A stretch of DNA of 64,000 nt. It comes from Symbiopectobacterium purcellii_A (GTDB lineage: Bacteria; Pseudomonadota; Gammaproteobacteria; Enterobacterales; Enterobacteriaceae). The stretch spans positions 124,001 to 188,000 of the forward strand of contig NZ_CP189882.1 in NCBI RefSeq assembly GCF_052050035.1. Reading direction: 5' to 3'. The notes under the pieces were generated by a model. The model saw only the letters and a list, made by a program, of their open reading frames with translations, ran no database searches and had not been told where the DNA came from. Below are positions 53,609 to 60,952 of this stretch, piece after piece. Position numbers and translations under genes: made by a program. Each line of letters begins with the position of its first letter. Position 1 is the first letter of the stretch.

Positions 53609-55039
53609 TTATTCATTCTCAGCGGTTAAGGGCAATTCAATACGAAAACAGACGTCAGCATAATCCACCGGAATCAGACTCAGTTCCCCCCGCATGCGAC
53701 GAATACAATCGCGCGCTATGCTCAGCCCAAGACCGCTGCCTTTCACCGCGCCTTTGCGCTGGTGGCTTCCCTGATAAAAGGGCTCAAAAATCATGCCTTG
53801 TTCTGCTTCAGGGATCGGCGCGCCATCGTTGGCAACGTCAATCTGAACCCGGTGTCCGTGCTGGCGACTCCGAATCCAAATGTTACCGAATTCGTTGCCA
53901 TAGTGCACCGCATTGGAATAGAGATTATCAATAACGCGCATCAGCAGTGTGGTCTCGGCCCAGCACTGGGTAACATCAAGCCGCGTTTCGGTGTGGATCG
54001 CCTTGGTGCGCGCCGGCAGGCTGTGCGAAGACATCACGATATCCACCACTTCATCAATGTCGACAGGCTCCATCTCCGTTGGGGTATCCGCCAGCTTGCG
54101 GTTGTAATCCAGCAACTGATCGATAAGTTCCAGCAGGTGGCGACTGCTGTTATCCAAAATCGCCACCACATCTTTTTGATCCGACGTCAACGGCCCAACA
54201 ACTTCGTCGGCCAATAGTGAGGTGCCTTCACGCAGGCTCGCCAACGGTGTTTTCAGCTCATGGGAGATATGGCGCAGAAATTCGTGCCGCTGCGATTCCA
54301 ACCAGGAGAGTCGCTCACTCAGCCAGATAATGCGCTGCGCCAGCGTGCGAATCTCTCTTGGCCCCTTAAAGGTGCTGGTATTGCCGAGCGATCGCCCTTC
54401 TCCCAGGCGTTTGATCATGCGCTCCACGCCGTTAAGCGGTCCGATAATCATACGGGTAAACAGCACCACTAACAGCAAACTGACCATAAACAGCACCAGC
54501 GACTGCCAACCGAAAAACTTGCCGCGCTCGGCGATGCCCTGTTGCAATTGCTGACCGCGAGAAAACACCACTTCACGTGTCATTTGCAACAGTTGCGCAT
54601 TGACCTGCGCAAACTGTGTCAGTTGTTCCTGCGCCGCGTTGGTTGGCGTGCTATTGGCACAATCAAGAGTCGCCAGCGAGGCAAGGTGTTGGCTTAGCTG
54701 TTGGTAAGTACGCGGGTCGTGCAGGACATTTCTGTGCGCTTCCAGCATCTGCGCATATTGCTTGTGTTGGCTTTGGTAGAGGGTAGCCAGCGTGCTGTCA
54801 TCCAACACGCAGTATTGGCGATAGCTACGCTCCATCGCCAGTGCGGTGCCACTCATGGCCTCACTGCGGCGCGCGTCTACCAGCATGGATTTGTTAATGT
54901 CCGCCGCTTGTTCGCTCAGCGTGTCCAGGCTGTCATACGCCTGATAGGCCAGCAGCGGCAGGAGTACCAGCAGGAACGCCATAATAACTAATTGGCGCAG
55001 AGAGCGCGGAAACAGACGCCAGCGTTTCAAGGAAATCAT
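53609..55039 (-). CDS. glrK: Sensor histidine kinase GlrK
   Basis: Inner-membrane kinase for GlrR. The protein has 476 residues. It has an N-terminal membrane helix (QLVIMAFLLVLLPLLAYQAY), a periplasmic helical sensor region, a second helix (SLVLFMVSLLLVVLFTRMII) and a HAMP-like linker. The H-box is FLRHISHELKTPLASLREGT, with the phosphorylated His in the SHELKTP core. The N-box is LYSNAVHYG and the G-box GSGLGLSIARDCIRRM. It is the first gene of the glrK-qseG-glrR operon, directly downstream of glmY. Intact. Confidence 0.96.
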   Translation of the reverse strand: MISLKRWRLFPRSLRQLVIMAFLLVLLPLLAYQAYDSLDTLSEQAADINKSMLVDARRSEAMSGTALAMERSYRQYCVLDDSTLATLYQSQHKQYAQMLEAHRNVLHDPRTYQQLSQHLASLATLDCANSTPTNAAQEQLTQFAQVNAQLLQMTREVVFSRGQQLQQGIAERGKFFGWQSLVLFMVSLLLVVLFTRMIIGPLNGVERMIKRLGEGRSLGNTSTFKGPREIRTLAQRIIWLSERLSWLESQRHEFLRHISHELKTPLASLREGTSLLADEVVGPLTSDQKDVVAILDNSSRHLLELIDQLLDYNRKLADTPTEMEPVDIDEVVDIVMSSHSLPARTKAIHTETRLDVTQCWAETTLLMRVIDNLYSNAVHYGNEFGNIWIRSRQHGHRVQIDVANDGAPIPEAEQGMIFEPFYQGSHQRKGAVKGSGLGLSIARDCIRRMRGELSLIPVDYADVCFRIELPLTAENE

Positions 55040-55156
55040 CTCGTTATTTATTCATCCGTCATGATGCTAACGAAGTGGCACAAAAGCGCAATGTTTTTCC
55101 CTTGGCAAGCAGGGTAATGAAATCAATCAAGAGGTGAAGAGCAGAGAGTCAGTCGC

Positions 55157-55358
55157 TGCCCGGTTACATCTCTGCTAACCGGGCAACTGAATAGGCGGTG
55201 CCTCACTCAACGTGTCGCCCGATGTTTGATAAAGCTGCATAGCAGACTGTTATCGGTGTAGTGGATGATAGACACCCTTTCTTGTGGCGTCATTCGGCGT
55301 GTTATGAGCGCAAAGCGACATTATCAACAGCGCAATCATAACGAGGTGAATGAGCAAT
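55157..55358 (-). ncRNA. glmY: Small RNA GlmY (3' end approximate)
   Basis: GlmY is the Hfq-independent sRNA that sequesters RapZ so that GlmZ can activate glmS. Its position between glrK and purL and its orientation match E. coli. On the minus strand, 12 nt after a sigma-54 promoter, the transcript begins ATTGCTCATTCACCTCG. It shares GCTCATTCACC with the 5' end of E. coli GlmY as I recall it. A strong hairpin with TGCCCGGTTA/TAACCGGGCA arms lies at 55157-55185 and is taken as the 3' limit, but it has no T run, so the true 3' end is uncertain (E. coli about 184 nt). Confidence is high for identity, low for the 3' end. Confidence 0.75.
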
Positions 55359-55370
55359 GAGGCATATTAT

Positions 55371-55388
55371 GCACAATTCATGCCAATT
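55371..55388 (-). promoter_or_regulatory. Sigma-54 promoter of glmY
   Basis: On the minus strand TTGGCATGAATTGTGCA has the invariant GG-N10-GC spacing (GG at 55384-55383, GC at 55372-55371). A start about 12 nt downstream falls at 55358-55359, exactly at the GlmY-like 5' end. Confidence 0.85.
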
Positions 55389-55402
55389 CGCAATATGGAT
55401 TT

Positions 55403-55415
55403 TAACCAACTGATA
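55403..55415 (-). promoter_or_regulatory. Candidate IHF site between glmY promoter and GlrR site
   Basis: TATCAGTTGGTTA on the minus strand fits WATCAANNNNTTR with one mismatch. IHF assists GlrR at glmY in E. coli by DNA bending. Position is suggestive, the sequence match modest. Confidence 0.4.
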
Positions 55416-55501
55416 AACAATAACTTAAATTTACTTCAATCAGGTAAAAGAGGGAAAGGCCCCTTTATTAACATCATAATACGCCGCCGATCGCTGAAAC
55501 C

Positions 55502-55519
55502 TGTCATCAAAAAAAGACG
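55502..55519. promoter_or_regulatory. GlrR-type enhancer site, promoter-proximal
   Basis: TGTCATCAAAAAAAGACG fits TGTC-N10-GACA with one mismatch. It lies about 115 bp upstream of the sigma-54 promoter and only 5 bp from the TA where the first mini-element of the transposon cluster is inserted. Confidence 0.6.
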
Positions 55520-55526
55520 TCATATA

Positions 55527-55618
55527 TAGCCAAGCGACATTATTTTGATAACAGCCAGCTATGCTTCTTTGCCGCATATCAGGGCATAGGATGTAATCAT
55601 TTTTAAGTCGGTTGGCTA
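55527..55618. mobile_element. 92-bp mini-element upstream of glmY
   Basis: TA at 55525-55526 and 55619-55620, sequence identical to the other complete copies. Only 16 bp (through 55636) separate it from IS630 copy D. Confidence 0.93.
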
Positions 55619-55636
55619 TATCACCAGGAGCATTTA

Positions 55637-56516
55637 TAGCCAAGCGACTTAATTTTGATTACACCATATGGACTGAGAACAAACTCTCTGTATCGCAACC
55701 CATCTCTCTTTTTTTGCTTTTTGCTTGTGCCCATTTATGCTCAATTGGGTTAAGATCTGGCGAATATGTAGGCAAATACTCCACCATATACCCTGCATCG
55801 ATGATGACTTGTTGAATATTATGTTTTTTGTGAAAAGTGGCATTGTCCATCATGATTACACTGTTTTTAGGGAGTACTGGGATAAGGACTTGTGTGACCC
55901 AGGCATAGAAAACATCGCTGTTAATATTGATATCAAATAATCCGATAGCAAACAGCGTTGTGCCTAATAAAGCGCCGATAACATTTGTTCTTCCCCTAGC
56001 TCCCCAGTTCTTCAGGCCAAAACACCGTTGACCTTTTGGGGAATAGCCGTGAGTCCGTGGGGCATCGTGTGAAAAACCACTTTCATCAATAAAAACAATA
56101 GGTTTACCTTCTTTTTCATACTGTTGTTTTTTTTGTTGAAATCCCTGCCGGGCGTTTTCGTCGGCTTTCGGATGACGTAGAGTTTTTTTTATAGGTCAAT
56201 CCCAGCTTTTTAAGCGCTTGCCAAATGGCCTTCTGACAAACGCCAAAACGCTCTGCACGTTCTTTTTGGTAAGCATCTGGATATTGTTCAACATCTTTTA
56301 TCAACTCGGATTTATCGATCTTTCGCTGACGCGTGGTCGATGCTTTTGACTCTATTTGATTAATCCAACGCGATACAGAGGCAGGGCCAATCCGAAATTG
56401 CTTCGCTGTTTCTCGGATACTCAACCCTTCGTTTTTCCGTGTAGATATCACTTTACGTCTAAAATCAATTGAATAGCTCATTTAAATAATGTAATCAAAA
56501 TTAAGTCGTTTAGCTA
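55637..56516 (-). mobile_element. IS630-family element copy D (880 bp)
   Basis: TA at 55635-55636 and 56517-56518. The transposase runs from ATG 56481 to the stop at 55659 in two frames, with the A8 tract and intact DDE blocks. Part of the cluster between glmY and purL. Confidence 0.94.
55659..56481 (-). CDS. IS630-family transposase copy D (two frames)
   Basis: Same organisation as copy B: a helix-turn-helix ORF from ATG 56481, the A8 run, then FIDESGF, MMDNATFHK and LNPIEHKW. No inactivating change seen. Confidence 0.8.
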
Positions 56517-56605
56517 TAACTAATAGAACGAAGCAGCCTGGCGGCTGCAAATCGAAGTGTGGCAGAATAGCGATATTCTGAAACCCGCCAGCCGAAGGTT
56601 ATCCC

Positions 56606-56734
56606 GTGTCACATTCCCCTGAGCATCAGCGCGTTCATACAAAAATGGTTAAGCAGATTTTCAAAACGGTGGCCCGACAGGGCAACCTCCCTTACCAGCA
56701 ATTCCGCCTTTTCGTTGACAACGATTGCGGTGCG
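56606..56734 (+). pseudogene. IS91-family transposase, N-terminal fragment
   Basis: From GTG 56606 the frame reads MSHSPEHQRVHTKMVKQIFK then TVARQGNLPYQQFRLFVDND CGACQ, the start of an IS91/IS801-type HUH (Y2) transposase. It is cut at 56734 by the end of IS3-family element 1. The stretch 56519-56605 is probably the element's left leader. Confidence 0.7.
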
Positions 56735-56762
56735 TGTCAAGGTAGTTGTCGCCCCAGTTGAT

Positions 56763-57794
56763 TCATACGGCCTGTTTTTCCCGTTCCGGATTTAGCCACA
56801 CTTCGTCCTGCCGCTCCCAGTTTCTTGTTGGCCCTGACCAACGATGCGGGTTCTGCATTTTTGCTGCCTCATACACCGATTTTCGCTTTACCAGCAACTG
56901 GCTGTCTTCGCCTCTGTGCCGCTGGCCCGGCGTGACATACCGGATACCGCTATGGCGATGTTCCTCGTTGTACCAGCCGACGAAGGTTTCCACCCAGGCT
57001 CGCGCATCTTCCAGCGTTGCAAAGCCTTTTTCAGACCATGCAGGCACGTATTTCAGCATCCTGAACAGCGATTCCACGTGGGCGTTGTCGTTGCTTACCC
57101 GCGGCCGACTGTGTGACGGGGTTATCTTCAGCTCCGCAAGCTTCACCTGCAGCACCTGTGACTTCATCGGTGCACCGTTATCCGCATGCAGTACCAGCGG
57201 CTCCTGCCAGCAGCGCTCGCTCAGCACCGTTCGCTTCAGCAGTTCTGCTGCATACTCGCCGCTTTCGACCGGGTACACCTCATAACCCACTATTTTGCGA
57301 CTGAACACATCTTCTATGAGATACAGGTAGAACCAGTGACCCGCCGTCAGCGACTTCAGCCAGGTGATGTCCCACGACCACACCTGGTTCGGCGCGATCG
57401 CCTTCCATGTCGACAGCGGCTTACTTTGCGGGGCCTGCTGACGCCCGCGATGACTGACCTCTCCGGCACGGCGCAACACCCGGTAAAACGTCGATTCACT
57501 GGCAACGTAACGCCCCTCATCGGCTAGTGCCGGTACGATTTGCGCCGGCGACAGACTGGCGAATCGTGGCTCATGGCAGATGGCCAGCACCTGCTGTTCC
57601 TCTTCAGCACTGAGCCTGTTTTTCGGCATCGGCCGTGATGCCGTCGGTCGCCGGTCGTCAGGACTTAGCCGCCAGCGCTGGAACGTCCGCTCGCTAATAC
57701 CTACAGACCTGCAGGCATCGCTTTGCCGGACGCCGGCAGTGGCAGCCTCCTCCAGCATCTTCATCAGCCGTAACCTGTCGGCTGTGCGCGTCAT
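56763..57794 (-). CDS. IS3-family transposase orfB (integrase core)
   Basis: A 343-residue protein with an N-terminal helix-turn-helix (SDACRSVGISERTFQRWRL) and an rve-type DDE core: VWSWDITWLKS (Asp), VLHADNGAPMKS (Asp) and AHVESLFRMLKYVPAW (Glu). The frame is intact. The start overlaps the orfA stop by ATGA, so translation is probably coupled. Confidence 0.88.
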   Translation of the reverse strand: MTRTADRLRLMKMLEEAATAGVRQSDACRSVGISERTFQRWRLSPDDRRPTASRPMPKNRLSAEEEQQVLAICHEPRFASLSPAQIVPALADEGRYVASESTFYRVLRRAGEVSHRGRQQAPQSKPLSTWKAIAPNQVWSWDITWLKSLTAGHWFYLYLIEDVFSRKIVGYEVYPVESGEYAAELLKRTVLSERCWQEPLVLHADNGAPMKSQVLQVKLAELKITPSHSRPRVSNDNAHVESLFRMLKYVPAWSEKGFATLEDARAWVETFVGWYNEEHRHSGIRYVTPGQRHRGEDSQLLVKRKSVYEAAKMQNPHRWSGPTRNWERQDEVWLNPEREKQAV

Positions 57795-58205
57795 TCGACC
57801 TCGCGTTCTTCGTCGAAGAACGCCTTGAGCTTTTTTTCCAGGATGAGCAGTGCCGCCGCTTCGGCGAGGGCTTTGTCCTTGCGGGCTATTTCACGATTAA
57901 GCTGCTGAATTTCTTTTTGTTGTTTCTTTATTAAGGCTCTTTCTGCACGCTGACCTGGCTGCATAAACTCGTCCTTCCACTGCTGAATCTGTTCAGGATA
58001 GAGGCCTTTACGGCGACAGTATTCAGCCACAGCATGAGCAGAAAGCGGCGCGGTTTCAACGATAACGGCGAAGCGCGCATCCTGAGACCACTCCAGGTGG
58101 AGTTTACTCTCACTGGCTGCCGACTGAGTCGGAATTCCAGCCTGAGACCGCCAGCCATAAAGCGTATTGGCGGGAATGCCTTCCAGGCGGGATATCTGGT
58201 AAATA

Positions 58206-59085
58206 TAGCCAAGCGACTTAATTTTGATTACACCATATGGACTGAGAACAAACTCTCTGTATCGCAACCCATCTCTCTTTTTTTGCTTTTTGCTTGTGCC
58301 CATTTATGCTCAATTGGGTTAAGATCTGGCGAATATGTAGGCAAATACTCCACCATATACCCTGCATCGATGATGACTTGTTGAATATTATGTTTTTTGT
58401 GAAAAGTGGCATTGTCCATCATGATTACACTGTTTTTAGGGAGTACTGGGATAAGGACTTGTGTGACCCAGGCATAGAAAACATCGCTGTTAATATTGAT
58501 ATCAAATAATCCGATAGCAAACAGCGTTGTGCCTAATAAAGCGCCGATAACATTTGTTCTTCCCCTAGCTCCCCAGTTCTTCAGGCCAAAACACCGTTGA
58601 CCTTTTGGGGAATAGCCGTGAGTCCGTGGGGCATCGTGTGAAAAACCACTTTCATAAATAAAAACAATAGGTTTACCTTCTTTTTCATACTGTTGTTTTT
58701 TTTGTTGAAATCCCTGCCGGGCGTTTTCGTCGGCTTTCGGATGACGTAGAGTTTTTTTTATAGGTCAATCCCAGCTTTTTAAGCGCTTGCCAAATGGCCT
58801 TCTGACAAACGCCAAAACGCTCTGCACGTTCTTTTTGGTAAGCATCTGGATATTGTTCAACATCTTTTATCAACTCGGATTTATCGATCTTTCGCTGACG
58901 CGTGGTCGATGCTTTTGACTCTATTTGATTAATCCAACGCGATACAGAGGCAGGGCCAATCCGAAATTGCTTCGCTGTTTCTCGGATACTCAACCCTTCG
59001 TTTTTCCGTGTAGATATCACTTTACGTCTAAAATCAATTGAATAGCTCATTTAAATAATGTAATCAAAATTAAGTCGTTTAGCTA
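58206..59085 (-). mobile_element. IS630-family element copy E (880 bp, catalytic Asp lost)
   Basis: TA at 58204-58205 and 59086-59087. The transposase (ATG 59050 to stop 58228) is as in the other copies, except that the first DDE block reads FIYESGF rather than FIDESGF (TAT for GAT near 58656). This replaces a catalytic aspartate, so this copy should be unable to transpose itself. Confidence 0.92.
58228..59050 (-). pseudogene. IS630-family transposase copy E with Asp-to-Tyr active-site change
   Basis: The helix-turn-helix and A8 slippage site are as in copies B and D. The GAT codon of FIDESGF is TAT here. The MMDNATFHK and LNPIEHKW blocks are unchanged. Confidence 0.8.
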
Positions 59086-59294
59086 TAGACTGACTATGCG
59101 GCGGCAACATTCTGGCGATCACACCCGCTTTACGTTCTGGCGAATAGCTTCCCATGAACAGCTTCTCCAGCCCCCTAGATTTTTTCACTCAGAGGCGACA
59201 ACTACCCTGACATGGGGGGATTGTAGTGGCATACTGAATTTGGCCACCTAAGTAGAGGTGATATGCTTACCTCATAATTTTTATAGGTGCCAAA

Positions 59295-59594
59295 ATGAGT
59301 AAAATAATTACTGCTGAATTTAAATGTGAAACCGCCAAATTAGTCCTTGACCAAAATTATACCTACCAGGAAGCCGCGAAAGCCATGAACGTCAGTCTTT
59401 CAGCGATTAGCCGGTGGGTAAGAGCCCTTCGTTTAGAACGTCAAGGGAAAACATCGCCTGGTCTGCCATTAACACCTGAACAAATTGAGTTCAGAGAAAT
59501 GAAGAAAAAAATCCACCGACTGGAAATGGAGAATGCCATCTTAAAAAAGGCTACTGCGCTCTTAATGTCCGACTCACTGAAAAATTCTCGGTAG
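59295..59594 (+). CDS. IS3-family transposase orfA (element 2)
   Basis: A 99-residue helix-turn-helix protein: MSKIITAEFKCETAKLVLDQ, then EAAKAMNVSLSAISRWVRAL and a C-terminal leucine zipper (MKKKIHRLEMENAILKKATA). An A6G run in ILKKA is the likely -1 slip site that joins it to orfB. Confidence 0.88.
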   Translation: MSKIITAEFKCETAKLVLDQNYTYQEAAKAMNVSLSAISRWVRALRLERQGKTSPGLPLTPEQIEFREMKKKIHRLEMENAILKKATALLMSDSLKNSR

Positions 59595-59620
59595 TTGAAA
59601 AGCTAAGAGCGCTTTATCCA

Positions 59621-60460
59621 GTGAAAGCGTTGTGTCGTATTTTTAATGTTCACCGAAGCAGTTATCGCTATTGGTGTCGACCTAAGGAGCCAGATATTGA
59701 GCGGACGATAAAACGTAGCCTGGTCAGCGAAGCGTGGAACGTTAGTGGCGGGTCTGCGGGCGCAAGGACTATCGCCACGATGGTTACCAATACACACGAC
59801 GTGAAACTTGGGCGGTGGTTAGCGGGTAAGTTGATGAAAGAATTAACCCTCGTTAGTTGCCAAACAAGAAAACATCAATACAACCGCGGTGGAAATGAAC
59901 GTATTGATATTCCAAATCTGCTCAATAGGCAGTTCGCTGTTACCAAGCCTGACCAGGTTTGGTGCGGCGATGTAACCTATATTTGGACAGGCGACCGATG
60001 GGCGTATCTGGCGGTGGTATTAGATTTATTTGCCCGAAAACCCGTGGGTTGGGCAATGTCGTTTTCGCCAGATTCAGAATTAACAGCCAAAGCACTACAA
60101 ATGGCTTGGGAACTGCGTGGGCATCCCAAACAAGTCATGTTTCATAGTGACCAAGGAAGCCATTACACCAGTCGTCAGTATAGGCAGGCATTGTGGCGTT
60201 ATCAGATGACCCAAAGTATGAGTCGCAGAGGAAATTGTTGGGATAATAGTCCGATGGAGCGATTCTTCCGTAGTCTGAATACTGAATGGGTGCCAACGAC
60301 TGGCTACCAAAGCTTTAGTACTGCTCAATCATCCATTATTCGCTACATAACCCATTATTATAGCGATGTCAGACCTCACTGGTATAACGGTGGGTTAACA
60401 CCAAATGAATCAGAACGGCTGTTCCATCAACAGTCAGGTAGGGTGGCCAAATTTAGTTGA
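59621..60460 (+). CDS. IS3-family transposase orfB (element 2)
   Basis: Integrase-core ORF, in the -1 frame relative to orfA. The first in-frame ATG is at 59621, though the fusion product would begin further upstream. DDE blocks: VWCGDVTYIWTGDRWAYLAV, FHSDQGSHYTSRQYRQAL and CWDNSPMERFFRSLNTEWVP. The final GRVAKFS runs into the terminal repeat. Intact. Confidence 0.88.
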   Translation: MKALCRIFNVHRSSYRYWCRPKEPDIERTIKRSLVSEAWNVSGGSAGARTIATMVTNTHDVKLGRWLAGKLMKELTLVSCQTRKHQYNRGGNERIDIPNLLNRQFAVTKPDQVWCGDVTYIWTGDRWAYLAVVLDLFARKPVGWAMSFSPDSELTAKALQMAWELRGHPKQVMFHSDQGSHYTSRQYRQALWRYQMTQSMSRRGNCWDNSPMERFFRSLNTEWVPTTGYQSFSTAQSSIIRYITHYYSDVRPHWYNGGLTPNESERLFHQQSGRVAKFS

Positions 60461-60468
60461 CCACTACA

Positions 60469-60767
60469 GGCTGATAAAGCATATACCGGAGAAGCATTTC
60501 CGGATGGTGCGTTACTTTGGTTTTCTGGCTAACCGCGTAGTGGGAAAACTGTTGCCTCTGGTGAGAAAAGCCCTAGGGCAGGATAATGTGAAAAAAGCAG
60601 CGCCAGTGGCATACACAACGCTGAGTCAGGGATTACTGAATACAGACCCGTTTGCCTGCCTGCTGTGCGGGGCAAAAATGGCGTTCAGCCGGGCGCTGCC
60701 GGCAACGGCCCTGGAGAAGCGAATCGCGAACGCCGGGGAGATAGCGCGAATGCGTTACGTTGGATAA
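60469..60767 (+). pseudogene. IS91-family transposase, C-terminal fragment
   Basis: LIKHIPEKHFRMVRYFGFLA then NRVVGKLLPLVRKALGQDNV and FACLLCGAKMAFSRALPA is the C-terminal region of an IS91/IS801 Y2 transposase. The catalytic middle (roughly 250 residues) is missing between this and the fragment ending at 56734. It stops at 60767. Confidence 0.75.
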
Positions 60768-60818
60768 TGCGGGGAAGATCTGCCTGGAATTCGGCGATGT
60801 AAATATCAATTGATTTAA

Positions 60819-60836
60819 TGTCTCCAAATGGAAACA
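60819..60836. promoter_or_regulatory. GlrR-type enhancer site, displaced (one mismatch)
   Basis: TGTCTCCAAATGGAAACA fits TGTC-N10-GACA except for A in place of G. It lies inside a longer 15-bp inverted repeat (CAATTGATTTAATGT at 60807-60821, its inverse at 60834-60848). It is about 5.4 kb from the glmY promoter. Confidence 0.55.
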
Positions 60837-60846
60837 TTAAATCAAT

Positions 60847-60864
60847 TGTCGCTATATCGCGACA
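60847..60864. promoter_or_regulatory. GlrR enhancer site, displaced (perfect match)
   Basis: TGTCGCTATATCGCGACA is an exact TGTC-N10-GACA. In the ancestral order it would lie upstream of glmY; now a transposon cluster separates it. It is spaced 28 bp from the site at 60819. Confidence 0.7.
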
Positions 60865-60903
60865 AATCTCAATATTACAGCAAAAAAACGGCTCCACACC
60901 CAA

Positions 60904-60930
60904 TAAAAAAAGGGGCGCATCGCCCCTTTT
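60904..60930 (-). terminator. Terminator of purL
   Basis: AAAAGGGGCG/CGCCCCTTTT stem with loop CAT. On the minus strand it is followed by further T residues. It lies about 25 bp past the purL stop. Confidence 0.9.
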
Positions 60931-60952
60931 ATAGTCAATACCCGACTACCCC

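Larger units (their letters stand above)
57791..59155 (-). pseudogene. IS3-family orfA (DNA-binding subunit), split by IS630 copy E
   Basis: The start ATG 59155 reads MGSYSPERKAGVIARMLPPH and meets the IS630 at 59086. It resumes at 58203 with IYQISRLEGIPANTLYGWRS and ends EEREVE at 57791. Joining through one TA keeps the frame (HSQSIYQIS). A leucine-rich coiled coil (LNREIARKDKALAEAAALLI) lies near the end. Confidence 0.85.
56735..59212 (-). mobile_element. IS3-family element 1, interrupted by IS630 copy E
   Basis: Ends TGTCAAGGTAGTTGTCGCC at the left and the inverse of TGTCAGGGTAGTTGTCGCC at the right. The native length is about 1.6 kb without the 880-bp IS630 and its TA. There are two overlapping reading frames (orfA then orfB joined through ATGA). 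No direct repeat is seen (GCG versus TGG), so the flanks have been altered. Confidence 0.88.
59222..60468 (+). mobile_element. IS3-family element 2 (1247 bp)
   Basis: Ends TGTAGTGGCATACTGAATTT at the left and the inverse of TGTAGTGGTCAACTAAATTT at the right, both continuing GGCCACC. There are two ORFs with a probable -1 frameshift. The 3-bp flanks differ (GAT, GGC), so there is no duplication. Only 9 bp separate it from IS3 element 1. Confidence 0.9.
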
